DNA from: Thiomicrorhabdus sp. ZW0627
GTDB lineage: Bacteria > Pseudomonadota > Gammaproteobacteria > Thiomicrospirales > Thiomicrospiraceae
Direction: 5' to 3'
Assembly: GCF_029767005.1 (NCBI RefSeq)
Contig: NZ_JARUQR010000002.1
Coordinates: 127,667-191,666, forward strand
Length of the DNA: 64,000 bases
The notes beneath the pieces were generated by a model. That model searched no databases. It was not told the DNA's origin and worked only from the letters and a program-made list of their open reading frames with translations. A program made the position numbers and the translations under genes. Numbering within the stretch: the first letter of the stretch is position 1; each line of letters opens with the position of its first letter. Shown here piece by piece: positions 27,615 to 36,909 of the stretch.

Positions 27615-28094
27615 ATGTCCAGATTTAGCTACCTTCGTTCCATGGATGAGAGTGATCTTGAATGGGTTTTGTCCGTTGAGCAGAAATCCTATGATTACCC
27701 TTGGTCGCAAAAAGGCTTTGAGAATAGTCTGGATCAGGGGTTGAACTACATTTTTTGTAGTGAAGAAGGTGAGTTGTTAGGTTACGTATGCATGCTTACG
27801 GTTTTGGATGAGGTGCAGTTGTTGAATTTCTGTGTCGCGCCCAATCACCAAAAGAAAGGTGTTGGCAAAGCTGCGATGGATGCTTTGAAAATGAAGCTTC
27901 GGGAAAGTGGTTTTAATTTGATTCTGTTGGAGGTAAGAGCTTCCAATCTGTCTGGGCAAAAACTTTATCAGAAATGTGATTTTCATCGTGATGGTGTGCG
28001 TGCGAACTATTATCGTTGCCAGCTTTGGGATGAGAAAAGTATGGAGTTGTTGGAAGGGAAAGAGGATGCGGTGTTGATGTCCTGCACCCTCTAA
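27615..28094 (+). CDS. rimI: Ribosomal protein S18 alanine N-acetyltransferase
   Basis: A GNAT enzyme that acetylates the N-terminus of ribosomal protein S18. RimI features are DYPWSQKGFENSL, VLDEVQLLNFCVAPNHQKKGVGK with the acetyl-CoA loop, LLEVRASNLSGQKLY and RANYY near the end. The start is taken at the ATG at 27615; an in-frame TTG at 27585 would overlap the upstream gene, and no good ribosome site decides. The length is 159 residues. It converges on suhB. Confidence 0.92.
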   Translation: MSRFSYLRSMDESDLEWVLSVEQKSYDYPWSQKGFENSLDQGLNYIFCSEEGELLGYVCMLTVLDEVQLLNFCVAPNHQKKGVGKAAMDALKMKLRESGFNLILLEVRASNLSGQKLYQKCDFHRDGVRANYYRCQLWDEKSMELLEGKEDAVLMSCTL

Positions 28095-28115
28095 AAGTTT
28101 GGTTGTTGTTTGGGT

Positions 28116-28922
28116 TTAACGTCTTAATTCTTCGGGGATTGTTTTGGCGATTGTCTGGGCCATTTCCTTATACAGTTTCGGATTCGCAACCATGATGTTA
28201 CCGCTTTCCATATAATTTTCGGCACCGGTGAAGTCAGTCACCAGTGCTCCCGCTTCCTGTGCAATCAGCGCGCCTGCCGCAATATCCCAAGGCTTCAAGT
28301 TGAATTCCCAGAAACCGTCAACTCGTCCGCACGCCACGTAAGCCAGATCTAAAGCTGCCGAGCCAGCTCGGCGGATTCCTGCAGTGGATTGCATGAAGCT
28401 TTTCAGGCTTGCCATGTAGCTGTCCAGATAGCTGAAATCGTGATAAGGAAAGCCGGTTGCCAGTAGAGCGTTTTCCAATCCTTTCTGCTCGCTTGTGCGG
28501 ATGCGGAAGTTGTTCAGTTTTGCACCGCTGCCTCTGGTTGCGCTGAACATTTCATCTCGAAGCGGATCGAAGATGACACCATGCATGAGTTTTCCTTTTT
28601 CCTTGACGGCAATGGAAACTGAAAACGACGGAAATTGATGTAGGAAATTGGTCGTGCCATCCAAAGGGTCGATAATCCATTCGATATCGGATTTTTTGTT
28701 GCCGGAAGTCTTACCGCTTTCTTCGGCAATAATCGTGTGGTCCGGGTAATATTTTTGGATGGTCTGTATAATAGTCTGTTCAGCTTCTTTATCGACTTCG
28801 CTGACATAGTCATTTTTGCCTTTATGTTCAATATGCAGACGATCGATGTTGGCTAAGTGGTGCATGATGTTGTTACCTGCGCTGCGGGCGGCAATGCTAG
28901 CGACATTGAGTAAAGGGTGCAT
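28116..28922 (-). CDS. suhB: Inositol-1-monophosphatase family protein SuhB
   Basis: A Mg2+-dependent phosphatase and, in Escherichia coli, a factor in rRNA transcription antitermination. Metal-binding motifs are EESG (about residue 67), IIDPLDGTTNFLHQFP (about 83-98) and the C-terminal KPWDIAAGALIAQEAG. The 268-residue length matches. It is divergent from trmJ, as in Escherichia coli and relatives, with about 108 bases between the starts. Confidence 0.95.
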   Translation of the reverse strand: MHPLLNVASIAARSAGNNIMHHLANIDRLHIEHKGKNDYVSEVDKEAEQTIIQTIQKYYPDHTIIAEESGKTSGNKKSDIEWIIDPLDGTTNFLHQFPSFSVSIAVKEKGKLMHGVIFDPLRDEMFSATRGSGAKLNNFRIRTSEQKGLENALLATGFPYHDFSYLDSYMASLKSFMQSTAGIRRAGSAALDLAYVACGRVDGFWEFNLKPWDIAAGALIAQEAGALVTDFTGAENYMESGNIMVANPKLYKEMAQTIAKTIPEELRR

Positions 28923-29030
28923 GGTAAATTCCTATGTTGGTTTTTATTTCTAATCTGTGCACTACGAGCGATAAAGTGATTAGCTAAACGCTAAAATGTA
29001 AGTGGATGCGAATTATAACGGAAAAATATA

Positions 29031-29792
29031 ATGATTGAAGATTATGCGCTGCATAAGGGATTGTCAAGAATCCGAATTGTACTGATTGAAACCTCCCACC
29101 CAGGGAACATAGGAAGTGTTGCTCGTGCCATGAAAAATATGGGATTGAGCCAGCTGGTCTTGGTGAGTCCTAAAGAGTTCCCAAGTCAGGTCGCTTCGGT
29201 CAGGGCATCCAGTGCTGCCGATGTTTTAAATTCTGCCAAGGTGGTGGATAGTTTGGATGAAGCAATCAAAGATGCGAAGTTGGTCGTTGGTGCAAGTGCC
29301 CGACTAAGAAAAGTGTCGTGGCCTCAGTTGGATGTACGTGAAACGGCTCAGATGGCATTGAGTACCGTAGAAGAGGGTGATGTTGCCTTGGTATTCGGGC
29401 GGGAAGATTCTGGTTTGAGTAATGCTGAATTGGATAAGTGCCATTATTTGGCTCACATTCCGACCAATCCAGCGTACAGCTCGTTGAATCTAGGAGCTGC
29501 GGTGCAAGTCTTTGCGTATGAGTGTCTGATGGCAACCGATATTGAAAGGCAGTACAGTAAAGGGTATCGTCATAAGCTGGCTTCTTCTGAACAGCTGGAA
29601 GGGTTTTACGATCATTTGTATCAGGCACTGCAGGACATTGAGTTTCTGGATCCTGCGAAGAACGCACGTTTTATGCGAAGAATGCGCAGATTGTTCAACC
29701 GTGCCCAGTTGGATGTAAAAGAAATTGATATTTTACGAGGGGTTTTGACAGCCGCTCAACGTCAAGTGAACAAAAACCATAACGAGGTTTAA
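29031..29792 (+). CDS. trmJ: tRNA (cytidine/uridine-32-2'-O)-methyltransferase TrmJ
   Basis: A SPOUT-class RNA methyltransferase for position 32 of tRNA. Motifs are [20 protein letters not shown] near the N-terminus, [14 protein letters not shown] in the middle, and [18 protein letters not shown] forming the trefoil knot. The length (253) is normal. The stop overlaps the cysE start (TAATG). trmJ-cysE-iscR is a conserved order in this class. Confidence 0.96.
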   Translation: MIEDYALHKGLSRIRIVLIETSHPGNIGSVARAMKNMGLSQLVLVSPKEFPSQVASVRASSAADVLNSAKVVDSLDEAIKDAKLVVGASARLRKVSWPQLDVRETAQMALSTVEEGDVALVFGREDSGLSNAELDKCHYLAHIPTNPAYSSLNLGAAVQVFAYECLMATDIERQYSKGYRHKLASSEQLEGFYDHLYQALQDIEFLDPAKNARFMRRMRRLFNRAQLDVKEIDILRGVLTAAQRQVNKNHNEV

Positions 29793-30598
29793 TGGTGTTT
29801 AAACGACTAAGATCCGATATTAATTGTGTATTTGAGCGTGATCCTGCCGCTCGTAATACATTTGAAGTACTTACGACTTATCCAGGATTGCATGCCATTT
29901 TATGGTATCGAGTAGCGCACTTTTTATGGAAAAAACGGTTGAAATGGCTGGCTCGTTTTATATCCACCGCGGCCCGCTGGTTTACCGGAATTGAGATTCA
30001 TCCGGCCTGTGTGATTGGTGAGCGCTTTTTTATCGACCATGGTATGGGTGTGGTGATTGGTGAAACCGCTCAGATTGGTGATGATTGTACCTTGTATCAC
30101 GGAGTGACTTTGGGTGGTACGACGTGGCAGAAAGGTAAGCGACACCCAACTTTGGGTGATCGGGTCGTTGTGGGGGCTGGAGCGAAAGTGTTGGGTCCGA
30201 TTGAGATTGGAAACGATGCACGTATCGGTTCGAACGCAGTTGTTCTAAAGGGGGTTCCCGAGGGAAGAACGGTTGTTGGTATTCCCGGTAGAATTGTTGA
30301 GCAAGAGAAGTCGGATGTTAAGAAGCGTCGGGCTAAGATGGCCGAGAAGATTGGTTTTGATGCCTACGGTGTTAGGCAAGATATTGCCGATCCGGTGGAA
30401 AAAGCGATTTACAGTCTTTTGGACCATATTCAGGTTCAGGATGAAAAGCTTGAGAAAATGGCTATGGAGTTGCAGAAGCTTGGTGGGGAATCGATTGATA
30501 TGCATTTCCCGAAATTGGATGATGCGGTGTTGGAACCGAGTGATCCCGAGCAGGCAGCGCATTTAAAAAGTTCTGCTGGAAAAAAGGTTATTGATTAG
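29792..30598 (+). CDS. cysE: Serine O-acetyltransferase
   Basis: Makes O-acetylserine for cysteine synthesis. The left-handed beta-helix of hexapeptide repeats is clear ([40 protein letters not shown]). At 268 residues it has a C-terminal extension past the usual end (about 195-268, charged and helical). The sensitive tail that binds cysteine in feedback inhibition is not obvious. Translationally coupled to trmJ. Confidence 0.95.
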   Translation: MVFKRLRSDINCVFERDPAARNTFEVLTTYPGLHAILWYRVAHFLWKKRLKWLARFISTAARWFTGIEIHPACVIGERFFIDHGMGVVIGETAQIGDDCTLYHGVTLGGTTWQKGKRHPTLGDRVVVGAGAKVLGPIEIGNDARIGSNAVVLKGVPEGRTVVGIPGRIVEQEKSDVKKRRAKMAEKIGFDAYGVRQDIADPVEKAIYSLLDHIQVQDEKLEKMAMELQKLGGESIDMHFPKLDDAVLEPSDPEQAAHLKSSAGKKVID

Positions 30599-30661
30599 GT
30601 TAGAATTACATTAATGGTGTAAGTTTTACGTATTGTGATTCCGATTCGCGTAGTTCAATAC

Positions 30662-30700
30662 TTGAGTAATTTACATGGTTATTGTATAATCTATCGATAG
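30662..30700 (+). promoter_or_regulatory. Probable iscR promoter with overlapping palindrome
   Basis: TTGAGT at 30662-30667, a 17-base spacer, and TATAAT at 30685-30690 give a near-consensus sigma-70 promoter. The perfect palindrome CTATCGATAG (30691-30700) follows at once, over the expected start of transcription, where a repressor such as IscR could bind. It is not a match to the Escherichia coli IscR type-1 site. Confidence 0.6.
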
Positions 30701-30721
30701 TTTAAGAATGGGAAATGTGTG

Positions 30722-31162
30722 ATGAAATTGACTTCTAAAGGGCGCTATGCCGTAACAGCGATGATTGATATTGCCTTAAATCAAAATAATGGTCCAATCA
30801 CCTTGTCTCTGATCTCTGAGCGACAGGGAATTTCATTATCGTACCTCGAGCAGTTGTTTGCGAAATTAAAGAAGGCTGACTTGGTATCCAGTGCAAGAGG
30901 ACCAGGTGGAGGTTATCGCCTAAGTCGTTCAGCGGATGAGATATCAATCAGTCAAATCATCCATGCGGTGGATGAAATCATTGATGCGCAGAAATGTGGC
31001 GGTAAGGTGAATTGCCAGGCTGGAGAAAAGTGTTTGTCGCATGAACTTTGGCGAGACCTGAGTGCATTGATGGATTCCTTTTTGAAAGGTATTTCGCTAC
31101 AATCTTTGTTGGATAAAGAGCACGGCAGTGCAAAAGAAATGAAAGAAATTAAGTTTGGATAA
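30722..31162 (+). CDS. iscR: Rrf2-family iron-sulfur regulator IscR
   Basis: A transcription factor that senses Fe-S cluster status. The N-terminal winged helix begins [19 protein letters not shown]. The [2Fe-2S] ligands Cys92, Cys98 and Cys104 have exactly the Escherichia coli spacing and numbering. The ATG at 30722 is chosen over a GTG one codon earlier. The length is 146 residues. It is followed by an iscA-type gene but not by iscS, iscU, hscBA or fdx, so the usual operon is reduced. Confidence 0.93.
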   Translation: MKLTSKGRYAVTAMIDIALNQNNGPITLSLISERQGISLSYLEQLFAKLKKADLVSSARGPGGGYRLSRSADEISISQIIHAVDEIIDAQKCGGKVNCQAGEKCLSHELWRDLSALMDSFLKGISLQSLLDKEHGSAKEMKEIKFG

Positions 31163-31185
31163 GAAGGCAGTCTAAAGGAGAAATT

Positions 31186-31512
31186 ATGGCCGTTACCTTA
31201 ACAGAAGCTGCAGCGCAGCGTGTGAAGAGCATGATCGCCAAGCGAGGCTCAGGTATTGGTCTGAGAGTGGCGACCAAAGTAAGTGGTTGTGCCGGTTTTT
31301 CTTATGTGGTGGATTACGCGGATGAAATTCATGGTGATGATTCCATTTTTGAAAGTTTTGGTACACAAGTTGTAGTGGATGCCAAGAGTTTAGAGAATAT
31401 TGACGGGATGGAAATCGACTATGTTAAAGAAAGCTTGCTGAACGAAGGGTTCGATTTCAAAAACCCGAAAGTTAAAGAAAGTTGCGGTTGCGGAGAGTCT
31501 TTTACCGTGTAA
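31186..31512 (+). CDS. iscA: A-type iron-sulfur carrier protein (IscA-like)
   Basis: A 108-residue HesB/IscA-family protein with the three ligand cysteines Cys35 (VSGCAGFSY), Cys100 and Cys102 (ESCGCGESF). Such carriers deliver Fe-S clusters to apoproteins. It could equally be called sufA or erpA; the place after iscR favours iscA. It has a strong ribosome site (AAAGGAG) 23 bases after iscR and a terminator 36 bases past its stop. Confidence 0.9.
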   Translation: MAVTLTEAAAQRVKSMIAKRGSGIGLRVATKVSGCAGFSYVVDYADEIHGDDSIFESFGTQVVVDAKSLENIDGMEIDYVKESLLNEGFDFKNPKVKESCGCGESFTV

Positions 31513-31545
31513 TTTTCTCTAGATGTGTTTTTTTCAAAAATATAG

Positions 31546-31577
31546 AGGCCCCAGCTTATTGCTGGGGCTTTGTTTTT
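31546..31577 (+). terminator. Rho-independent terminator after iscA
   Basis: Stem GCCCCAGC / GCTGGGGC (31548-31555, 31561-31568), five-base loop, and a T-rich tail. Confidence 0.88.
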
Positions 31578-31636
31578 ATGCAGCCGCGGTGAATAATTGA
31601 TAGAATAATGCAACTATTTTTATTAAGGAAAAGCAA

Positions 31637-32059
31637 ATGCAACGTACTTTTTCAATTATTAAGCCGGATGCGGTAGAAAGAAACTTGATTGGCACCATTC
31701 TTCAGCGTTTCGAAGATGCCGGTTTGCGTGTGGTTGCGTCCAAAATGCTGCGCTTGACTCGTGAACAGGCAGAAGGGTTTTACGCCGAGCATAAAGGGCG
31801 TGATTTTTATGAGCCACTAATCGAGTATATGATTTCTGCTCCATTGATCGTACAAGTTTTGGAAGGTGAAGACGCCATTCTGAAGAACCGTGAGATCATG
31901 GGGGTGACCGATCCAACTAAAGCGGCACCAGGAACGATTCGAGCAGATTTTGCTCGCTGCGTTCGTGAAAACTCCGTTCATGGTTCTGACTCGGTTGAAA
32001 GTGCGGCGCGTGAAATTGACTATTTTTTCAGTCAGACAGAATTGTGTCCGAGAGACTAA
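31637..32059 (+). CDS. ndk: Nucleoside diphosphate kinase
   Basis: Balances nucleoside triphosphates. It is 140 residues, beginning [15 protein letters not shown], with the phosphorylated active-site histidine in NSVHGSDS (His115). It has its own ribosome site (TAAGGAAAAGC) and lies 15 bases before rlmN, the typical ndk-rlmN order. Confidence 0.97.
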   Translation: MQRTFSIIKPDAVERNLIGTILQRFEDAGLRVVASKMLRLTREQAEGFYAEHKGRDFYEPLIEYMISAPLIVQVLEGEDAILKNREIMGVTDPTKAAPGTIRADFARCVRENSVHGSDSVESAAREIDYFFSQTELCPRD

Positions 32060-32074
32060 GAAGAGTATTTAACG

Positions 32075-33178
32075 GTGACAATGGAATTGACTGGTAAGGT
32101 AGACCTGCTTGGAATGGATAGAGCCGCTATGGAGGCCTATTTTAAAGAAATTGGGGAGAAGCCTTTTCGTGCATCGCAGGTTATGAAGTGGATTCATCAG
32201 CATGGTGTTAGTGAATTTGACGAAATGACCAATTTAAGCAAGGCCTTGCGGGAGAAATTGAAATCAGTAGCTCAAATCCGAACGCCTAAGATTGTAGCCG
32301 AACAGCACTCTGACGATGGAACCATCAAGTGGTTGTTGGAAGTGGACAATCATAACTGTATTGAGGCGGTTTTCATTCCTGAGAAGAGCCGGGGGACTTT
32401 GTGTATTTCTTCTCAGGTCGGCTGTGCTTTGGAATGCAGTTTCTGTTCTACAGGGCAGCAAGGGTTTAACCGTAATTTAGAAAACTGGGAAATTATTGCT
32501 CAGATGTGGGTTGCCAATAAGGCGCTTGGCTGCAAGCCTAAAGAAGAACGTCGCATATCTAACGTCGTCTTCATGGGAATGGGTGAACCGTTGTTGAACG
32601 TGACTCATGTGTTTCCTGCCGCACGTATTCTGATGGATGACTATGCTTATGGTTTGTCCAAGAGACGTGTCACCATCAGTACAGCTGGTGTCGTCCCAGC
32701 TATTGATAAAATCAAGGACGAGGTTGATGTTAGTTTGGCGATCTCGCTTCATGCTCCGAATAATGAGCTTCGTGACATCCTGGTGCCTATCAATCAAAAG
32801 TATCCGCTTGAGGTATTGATGCCTGCTTTGCACCGATTTGTCGAGGGTGGTCATAGTAAGAAGCACGTGACTATTGAATATGTCATGTTGGATAAGGTCA
32901 ATGATTTGCCTGAGCATGCGGATCAGTTGATCGCTATCTTGGGTGATCTTCCTTGCAAAATTAACCTAATACCTTTCAATCCATTCCCTAATACGGATTA
33001 TAAGCGTTCATCCAATAATGCAATTCATCGCTTCCAGCAAAAATTGATGGATGCGGGATTGAACTGCACGGTTCGAAAAACCCGGGGAGATGACATCGAT
33101 GCGGCCTGTGGACAGTTGGCTGGTAAGGTGAAAGATCGTACCAAACGTACAATACATAGAGTTGAATTCGAAGGCTAG
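32075..33178 (+). CDS. rlmN: Dual-specificity RNA methyltransferase RlmN (23S A2503 / tRNA A37)
   Basis: A radical-SAM enzyme that makes 2-methyladenosine in 23S rRNA and some tRNAs. The cluster motif CALECSFC gives Cys117, Cys121 and Cys124. The mobile C-terminal cysteine is in [16 protein letters not shown] at 32075 is the better start because AAGAAGAG lies eight bases upstream; the ATG at 32081 would be two codons shorter. Length 367. Confidence 0.95.
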   Translation: MTMELTGKVDLLGMDRAAMEAYFKEIGEKPFRASQVMKWIHQHGVSEFDEMTNLSKALREKLKSVAQIRTPKIVAEQHSDDGTIKWLLEVDNHNCIEAVFIPEKSRGTLCISSQVGCALECSFCSTGQQGFNRNLENWEIIAQMWVANKALGCKPKEERRISNVVFMGMGEPLLNVTHVFPAARILMDDYAYGLSKRRVTISTAGVVPAIDKIKDEVDVSLAISLHAPNNELRDILVPINQKYPLEVLMPALHRFVEGGHSKKHVTIEYVMLDKVNDLPEHADQLIAILGDLPCKINLIPFNPFPNTDYKRSSNNAIHRFQQKLMDAGLNCTVRKTRGDDIDAACGQLAGKVKDRTKRTIHRVEFEG

Positions 33179-33207
33179 ATTTAAAAAAACCGGCAAAGGG
33201 AAATGTG

Positions 33208-33603
33208 ATGGCAGATCAAGAAAGTGTGGAATTACCATTAAATGAATTGCTTCTTAAGACGAGAGAAGATAAAAAAATCACACTTGTCGAGGCAGCTCAG
33301 AAGCTTAATTTGCAGGAATCTCAGCTAGAAAAATTCGAGCAAGCTGAGTTGAATTTGTCAGCCATGACTCCTTTTGAGAGAGGTTATGTGCGAAACTACG
33401 CTCATTTTTTGGGCATCGATGAAAGGGTTTATGAATCCTATTTCCCGGATGCCGAAGGGATAGTTAGTAATTTGGAATCCATGCAGCGTTATCAATACCC
33501 AGCCCCTAAGCCTCTGATTCGCGGCGGCCTGATTCGTGTTTTGATGTTATTGCTGGTTTTGGTTTTATTGGGTATTTCTGTTTGGGCTGTAGTGCAACAA
33601 TAA
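33208..33603 (+). CDS. Short RodZ-like protein (helix-turn-helix plus one membrane anchor)
   Basis: A 131-residue protein with a Cro/C1-type helix-turn-helix (residues about 8-75: LNELLLKTREDKKITLVEAA, then YVRNYAHFLGID, both typical of RodZ). A positively charged stretch and one transmembrane segment (about 108-129) end the protein. RodZ of Escherichia coli is 337 residues with a periplasmic domain, which is absent here. The place between rlmN and hisS is where pilF-rodZ-ispG usually lie; pilF and ispG are not here. RodZ links MreB to the wall machinery; a short form could keep only that cytoplasmic contact. Confidence 0.75.
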   Translation: MADQESVELPLNELLLKTREDKKITLVEAAQKLNLQESQLEKFEQAELNLSAMTPFERGYVRNYAHFLGIDERVYESYFPDAEGIVSNLESMQRYQYPAPKPLIRGGLIRVLMLLLVLVLLGISVWAVVQQ

Positions 33604-33671
33604 GTGTTTTTGGGCTTAACACCAGATATTAATTAAATATAAAAAGCATTAAGAAAGAGTTTAAAAATTAT

Positions 33672-34943
33672 ATGGGAAAACAGATTTCAGCCATTCGTGG
33701 CATGAATGACCTTTATGGTTCGGAAGTTGAGGCATTCGATTATTTGCTTGCCCAGGCACAAAATACCTTGCAGCAGTATGGCTTTCAGTCTATACGCTTA
33801 CCTGTAGTTGAAAAGACTGAACTGTTTGCACGTTCAATCGGGGAAGTGACCGACATCGTAGAAAAAGAGATGTACACTTTTGCGGACCGTAATGGAGACA
33901 GTTTGACCCTTCGCCCGGAGGGGACGGCCGGTTGTGTGAGAGCGATGATTCAGAATGGTTTGACTCATAACCAGATTCAAAAACTTTACTACAGTGGTCC
34001 GATGTTCCGTTACGAACGTCCTCAGAAAGGACGTTACCGCCAGTTTCACCAGTTTGGTGTGGAGGTGTTTGGACTCGCCGATGCCGATATTGATGCGGAA
34101 TTGATTGCATTGAGTGCCCGTTTGTGGGAGAAGCTTGGTTTGGAAAACCTTGAGCTACAAATCAATTCTTTGGGCAGCAAGGAAGCTAGAGCGGCTTACC
34201 GCGATAAGCTGGTCTCCTACCTTTCCAAACACAAAGAGAAACTGGATGAAGACAGTTTGCGACGTCTAGAGTCGAACCCTTTGCGTATTTTGGATAGCAA
34301 AAATCCGGATATGAAAGAAGTTGTGGAAGGGGCTCCGAAATTACTCGAGCATTTGGATGAAGAGTCACAGGTGCATTTCGAAGCCTTAAAGGTGTCTTTG
34401 GATGATTTGGGAATCGAATACGTTGTGAATCCGAATTTGGTAAGAGGGTTGGATTACTACAACCGTACCGTATTTGAATGGATTACCACCGAGTTGGGCG
34501 CTCAGGGTACTGTTTGTGCCGGCGGCCGCTATGATGGCCTGGTCGAGCAGATTGGCGGCAAGCCAACGCCAGCCGTTGGATTTGCGATGGGAATCGAACG
34601 TCTGACAGCACTTTTGATGGATAAGCTTTTGGTGCCAGCACATGCAACCCCCGATATTTACGTCGTTTTGGTTGGCGAGAATGTACAACGACCAGGCCTG
34701 GTCATTTCTGAAAAGATTCGAGACGATTTGCCGAACTTGAATGTTCAGATGAATTGCGGGGGCGGAAGCTTCAAAAGCCAATTCAAAAAGGCAGACAAAT
34801 CCGGTGCTAGCTATGCCGTAGTATTGGGCGACCAAGAGGTCGAAGATAAGGTGGTGGCAATCAAACCTCTGCGCGACAATTCGGATCAGCTGACAGTAAG
34901 TTGGGATGAACTGACTAATCACTTAAAGACATTGTTTAATTAA
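33672..34943 (+). CDS. hisS: Histidine-tRNA ligase
   Basis: A class-II synthetase. Visible motifs are IRGMNDLYG at the start, motif 2 with [21 protein letters not shown], the histidine loop [15 protein letters not shown] and motif 3 GFAMGIERL. The C-terminal anticodon-binding domain follows. The length (423) is normal. A CAGGCCTG copy with extended palindrome GACCAGGCCTGGTC lies at 34690-34703. Confidence 0.97.
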   Translation: MGKQISAIRGMNDLYGSEVEAFDYLLAQAQNTLQQYGFQSIRLPVVEKTELFARSIGEVTDIVEKEMYTFADRNGDSLTLRPEGTAGCVRAMIQNGLTHNQIQKLYYSGPMFRYERPQKGRYRQFHQFGVEVFGLADADIDAELIALSARLWEKLGLENLELQINSLGSKEARAAYRDKLVSYLSKHKEKLDEDSLRRLESNPLRILDSKNPDMKEVVEGAPKLLEHLDEESQVHFEALKVSLDDLGIEYVVNPNLVRGLDYYNRTVFEWITTELGAQGTVCAGGRYDGLVEQIGGKPTPAVGFAMGIERLTALLMDKLLVPAHATPDIYVVLVGENVQRPGLVISEKIRDDLPNLNVQMNCGGGSFKSQFKKADKSGASYAVVLGDQEVEDKVVAIKPLRDNSDQLTVSWDELTNHLKTLFN

Positions 34944-34990
34944 ACCGATATTTTTTACATAACTAATCAGTTAACGAAGGATTCATAATT

Positions 34991-35632
34991 ATGAGCCGTT
35001 ATGAAACAGAAGAAGAACAGATCGAAGCGATCAAAACTTGGTGGAAGAAAAACGGTACGGCGCTTTTAAGCGGCCTGTTAGTGATCGCAATCTCTTTTTC
35101 CGGTTGGCGCTATTGGGATCAAACTAAAACAGCTGAAGCCAGTAATGCTTCGGCCACCTTTGAAGTGTTACAGATGAATATGCAGAACGGAACGTTTGGT
35201 GAGGTTTCGCGTGATGCATTGAAGTTGATGCAAGAACAGCCTGAAAGCCCTTATGCGGCGGCGGCAGCTTTGATGGCGGCTAAGTACAGTTTTGATAAAG
35301 GCGAGTTGGATGAAGCACAAGATCATCTTAAGTGGGTGATTTCAAATTCAACAGATAAAGCTTTGCAACATGTTGCCACCATTCGCTTGGCCAGAATGCT
35401 TGCAGATAAAAAAGAATACGCTCAAGCCAAGTCGGCATTGGATGGGGTGGATGAGAATGCATTGTTGCCTGCGGAGCGCGGTAATTACGATTATACTTCC
35501 GGTTTGCTTGCACTGGCTGAGTCTGATGTCCCAGGCGCTAAGGATGCATTCAAACGCGTAATTGATAATGCCGAAGCCTCTAAGAGTCTTAAAGGTATTG
35601 CGCAAATTCAATTGGATGACTTACCTCATTAA
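34991..35632 (+). CDS. yfgM: YfgM-like tetratricopeptide membrane protein
   Basis: A 213-residue protein with a short cytoplasmic start (YETEEEQIEAIKTWWKKNG), one transmembrane segment (about 24-42) and a periplasmic helical-repeat region. In Escherichia coli YfgM works with the chaperone PpiD at the SecYEG exit. The gene sits between hisS and bamB, its conserved place. Confidence 0.9.
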   Translation: MSRYETEEEQIEAIKTWWKKNGTALLSGLLVIAISFSGWRYWDQTKTAEASNASATFEVLQMNMQNGTFGEVSRDALKLMQEQPESPYAAAAALMAAKYSFDKGELDEAQDHLKWVISNSTDKALQHVATIRLARMLADKKEYAQAKSALDGVDENALLPAERGNYDYTSGLLALAESDVPGAKDAFKRVIDNAEASKSLKGIAQIQLDDLPH

Positions 35633-35682
35633 GTCAGAGTTATTGGATTAATTGGTTGAGTTTTATAATAGGACGCATGTAA

Positions 35683-36906
35683 GTGAACTTGTTTCGTACC
35701 GTTTCATTGATTTTATTGGCACTAGGGTTGACCGCGTGCTCCTCTTCAAAAGTAGTAAGAGTGCCGACCGCTTTAACGCCTTTGGATTCTTCCATACAGA
35801 TTGAAAGGAATTGGCAGGTTCAGTTGAGCGCTATGCGTAATTCGGAAGAGCAGGGTCTGGATATCGCTCAAGATACACAAGCTGTGTTTGTGGCGGATTC
35901 GGAAGGCATGGTGTCCGCATTTAAGAAGCTCAACCAGTCGCGTTGGACAGATCAAGTTATTTGGCAAAACCACCTTTCCGAAAAAATTGTCTCGGGACCT
36001 GTTCTTGCACAAGGCCGTTTAATTATCGGGACTTCGAAAGGTAAAGTGATTTCACTCTCTGCTATGGATGGACAGGTTGAATGGCAGACGCAGCTATCAA
36101 GTGAAGTATTGAGTAAGGCAACTATTGCTGGTGATAAGATTTATACCCGCACGGTTGACGGTAAATTGTACGAGTTGAATCTTGGGTCGGGCGAGGTTGT
36201 CTGGGTAAAAGGATACCAGGTTCCAAACCTTTCCTTACGAGGTGCTTCTCCTGTCCTTTACGATAACAAGGTGCTTTATGTTGGCTGGGAAACCGGCAAG
36301 GTCGAGGCGGTTTCTGCGGAGACGGGAAATACGATTTGGGAAGCTAGAATTGCCATTCCGAGCGGTCGTACCGACTTGGAACGTATGGTGGATGTGCAAT
36401 CCGCATTGGTCTTGAAAAGCGATCGTTTGATTGCGCTGGGCTATCATGGGAAGTTGGCGGCTATCAGTTTGGAAAGCGGAAATCTATATTACGCCCAAGA
36501 TGTTTCGGGCTATCGTGATTTCATCGTGGACGATCAAGCAATATATATGGTTGATGAGGATGATGTCATTCATGCCTATGATATTTCCAACGGTACTGAA
36601 TTATGGAATCAAGTTGGTTTGAAATTCCGCAATCTTGGGGATCTTCTTAGCTATAAGAATATGATCCTGGCGGTTGACGGATATGGTTACGTTCATTGGC
36701 TGGACAAATTACATGGAACGATCGTTGCCCGAGCCAAGCACAGTAACGATTACGGCGATGAAAATATTGTCATAGACGCGATGGTGGATGGTGATACGTT
36801 GTACATGCTGGATAGTCAAGGGACAGTTAATAGTTACCAGCTAAAACCGTCGGATTTAATGGAACACCAAACAGCGGTCGTTGAAACCGCTGAGCAAGGC
36901 AAATAA
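35683..36906 (+). CDS. bamB: Outer-membrane assembly lipoprotein BamB
   Basis: A beta-propeller lipoprotein of the BAM complex. The start is a GTG at 35683 with AGGA ten bases upstream. It gives a lipoprotein signal with lipobox LTAC (modified cysteine at residue 19). Repeating blades with PQQ-like motifs follow (GKVISLSAMDGQVEWQTQL, GKVEAVSAETGNTIWEA). The length (407) is normal. Stop to der start is three bases. Confidence 0.95.
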   Translation: MNLFRTVSLILLALGLTACSSSKVVRVPTALTPLDSSIQIERNWQVQLSAMRNSEEQGLDIAQDTQAVFVADSEGMVSAFKKLNQSRWTDQVIWQNHLSEKIVSGPVLAQGRLIIGTSKGKVISLSAMDGQVEWQTQLSSEVLSKATIAGDKIYTRTVDGKLYELNLGSGEVVWVKGYQVPNLSLRGASPVLYDNKVLYVGWETGKVEAVSAETGNTIWEARIAIPSGRTDLERMVDVQSALVLKSDRLIALGYHGKLAAISLESGNLYYAQDVSGYRDFIVDDQAIYMVDEDDVIHAYDISNGTELWNQVGLKFRNLGDLLSYKNMILAVDGYGYVHWLDKLHGTIVARAKHSNDYGDENIVIDAMVDGDTLYMLDSQGTVNSYQLKPSDLMEHQTAVVETAEQGK

Positions 36907-36909
36907 GAA

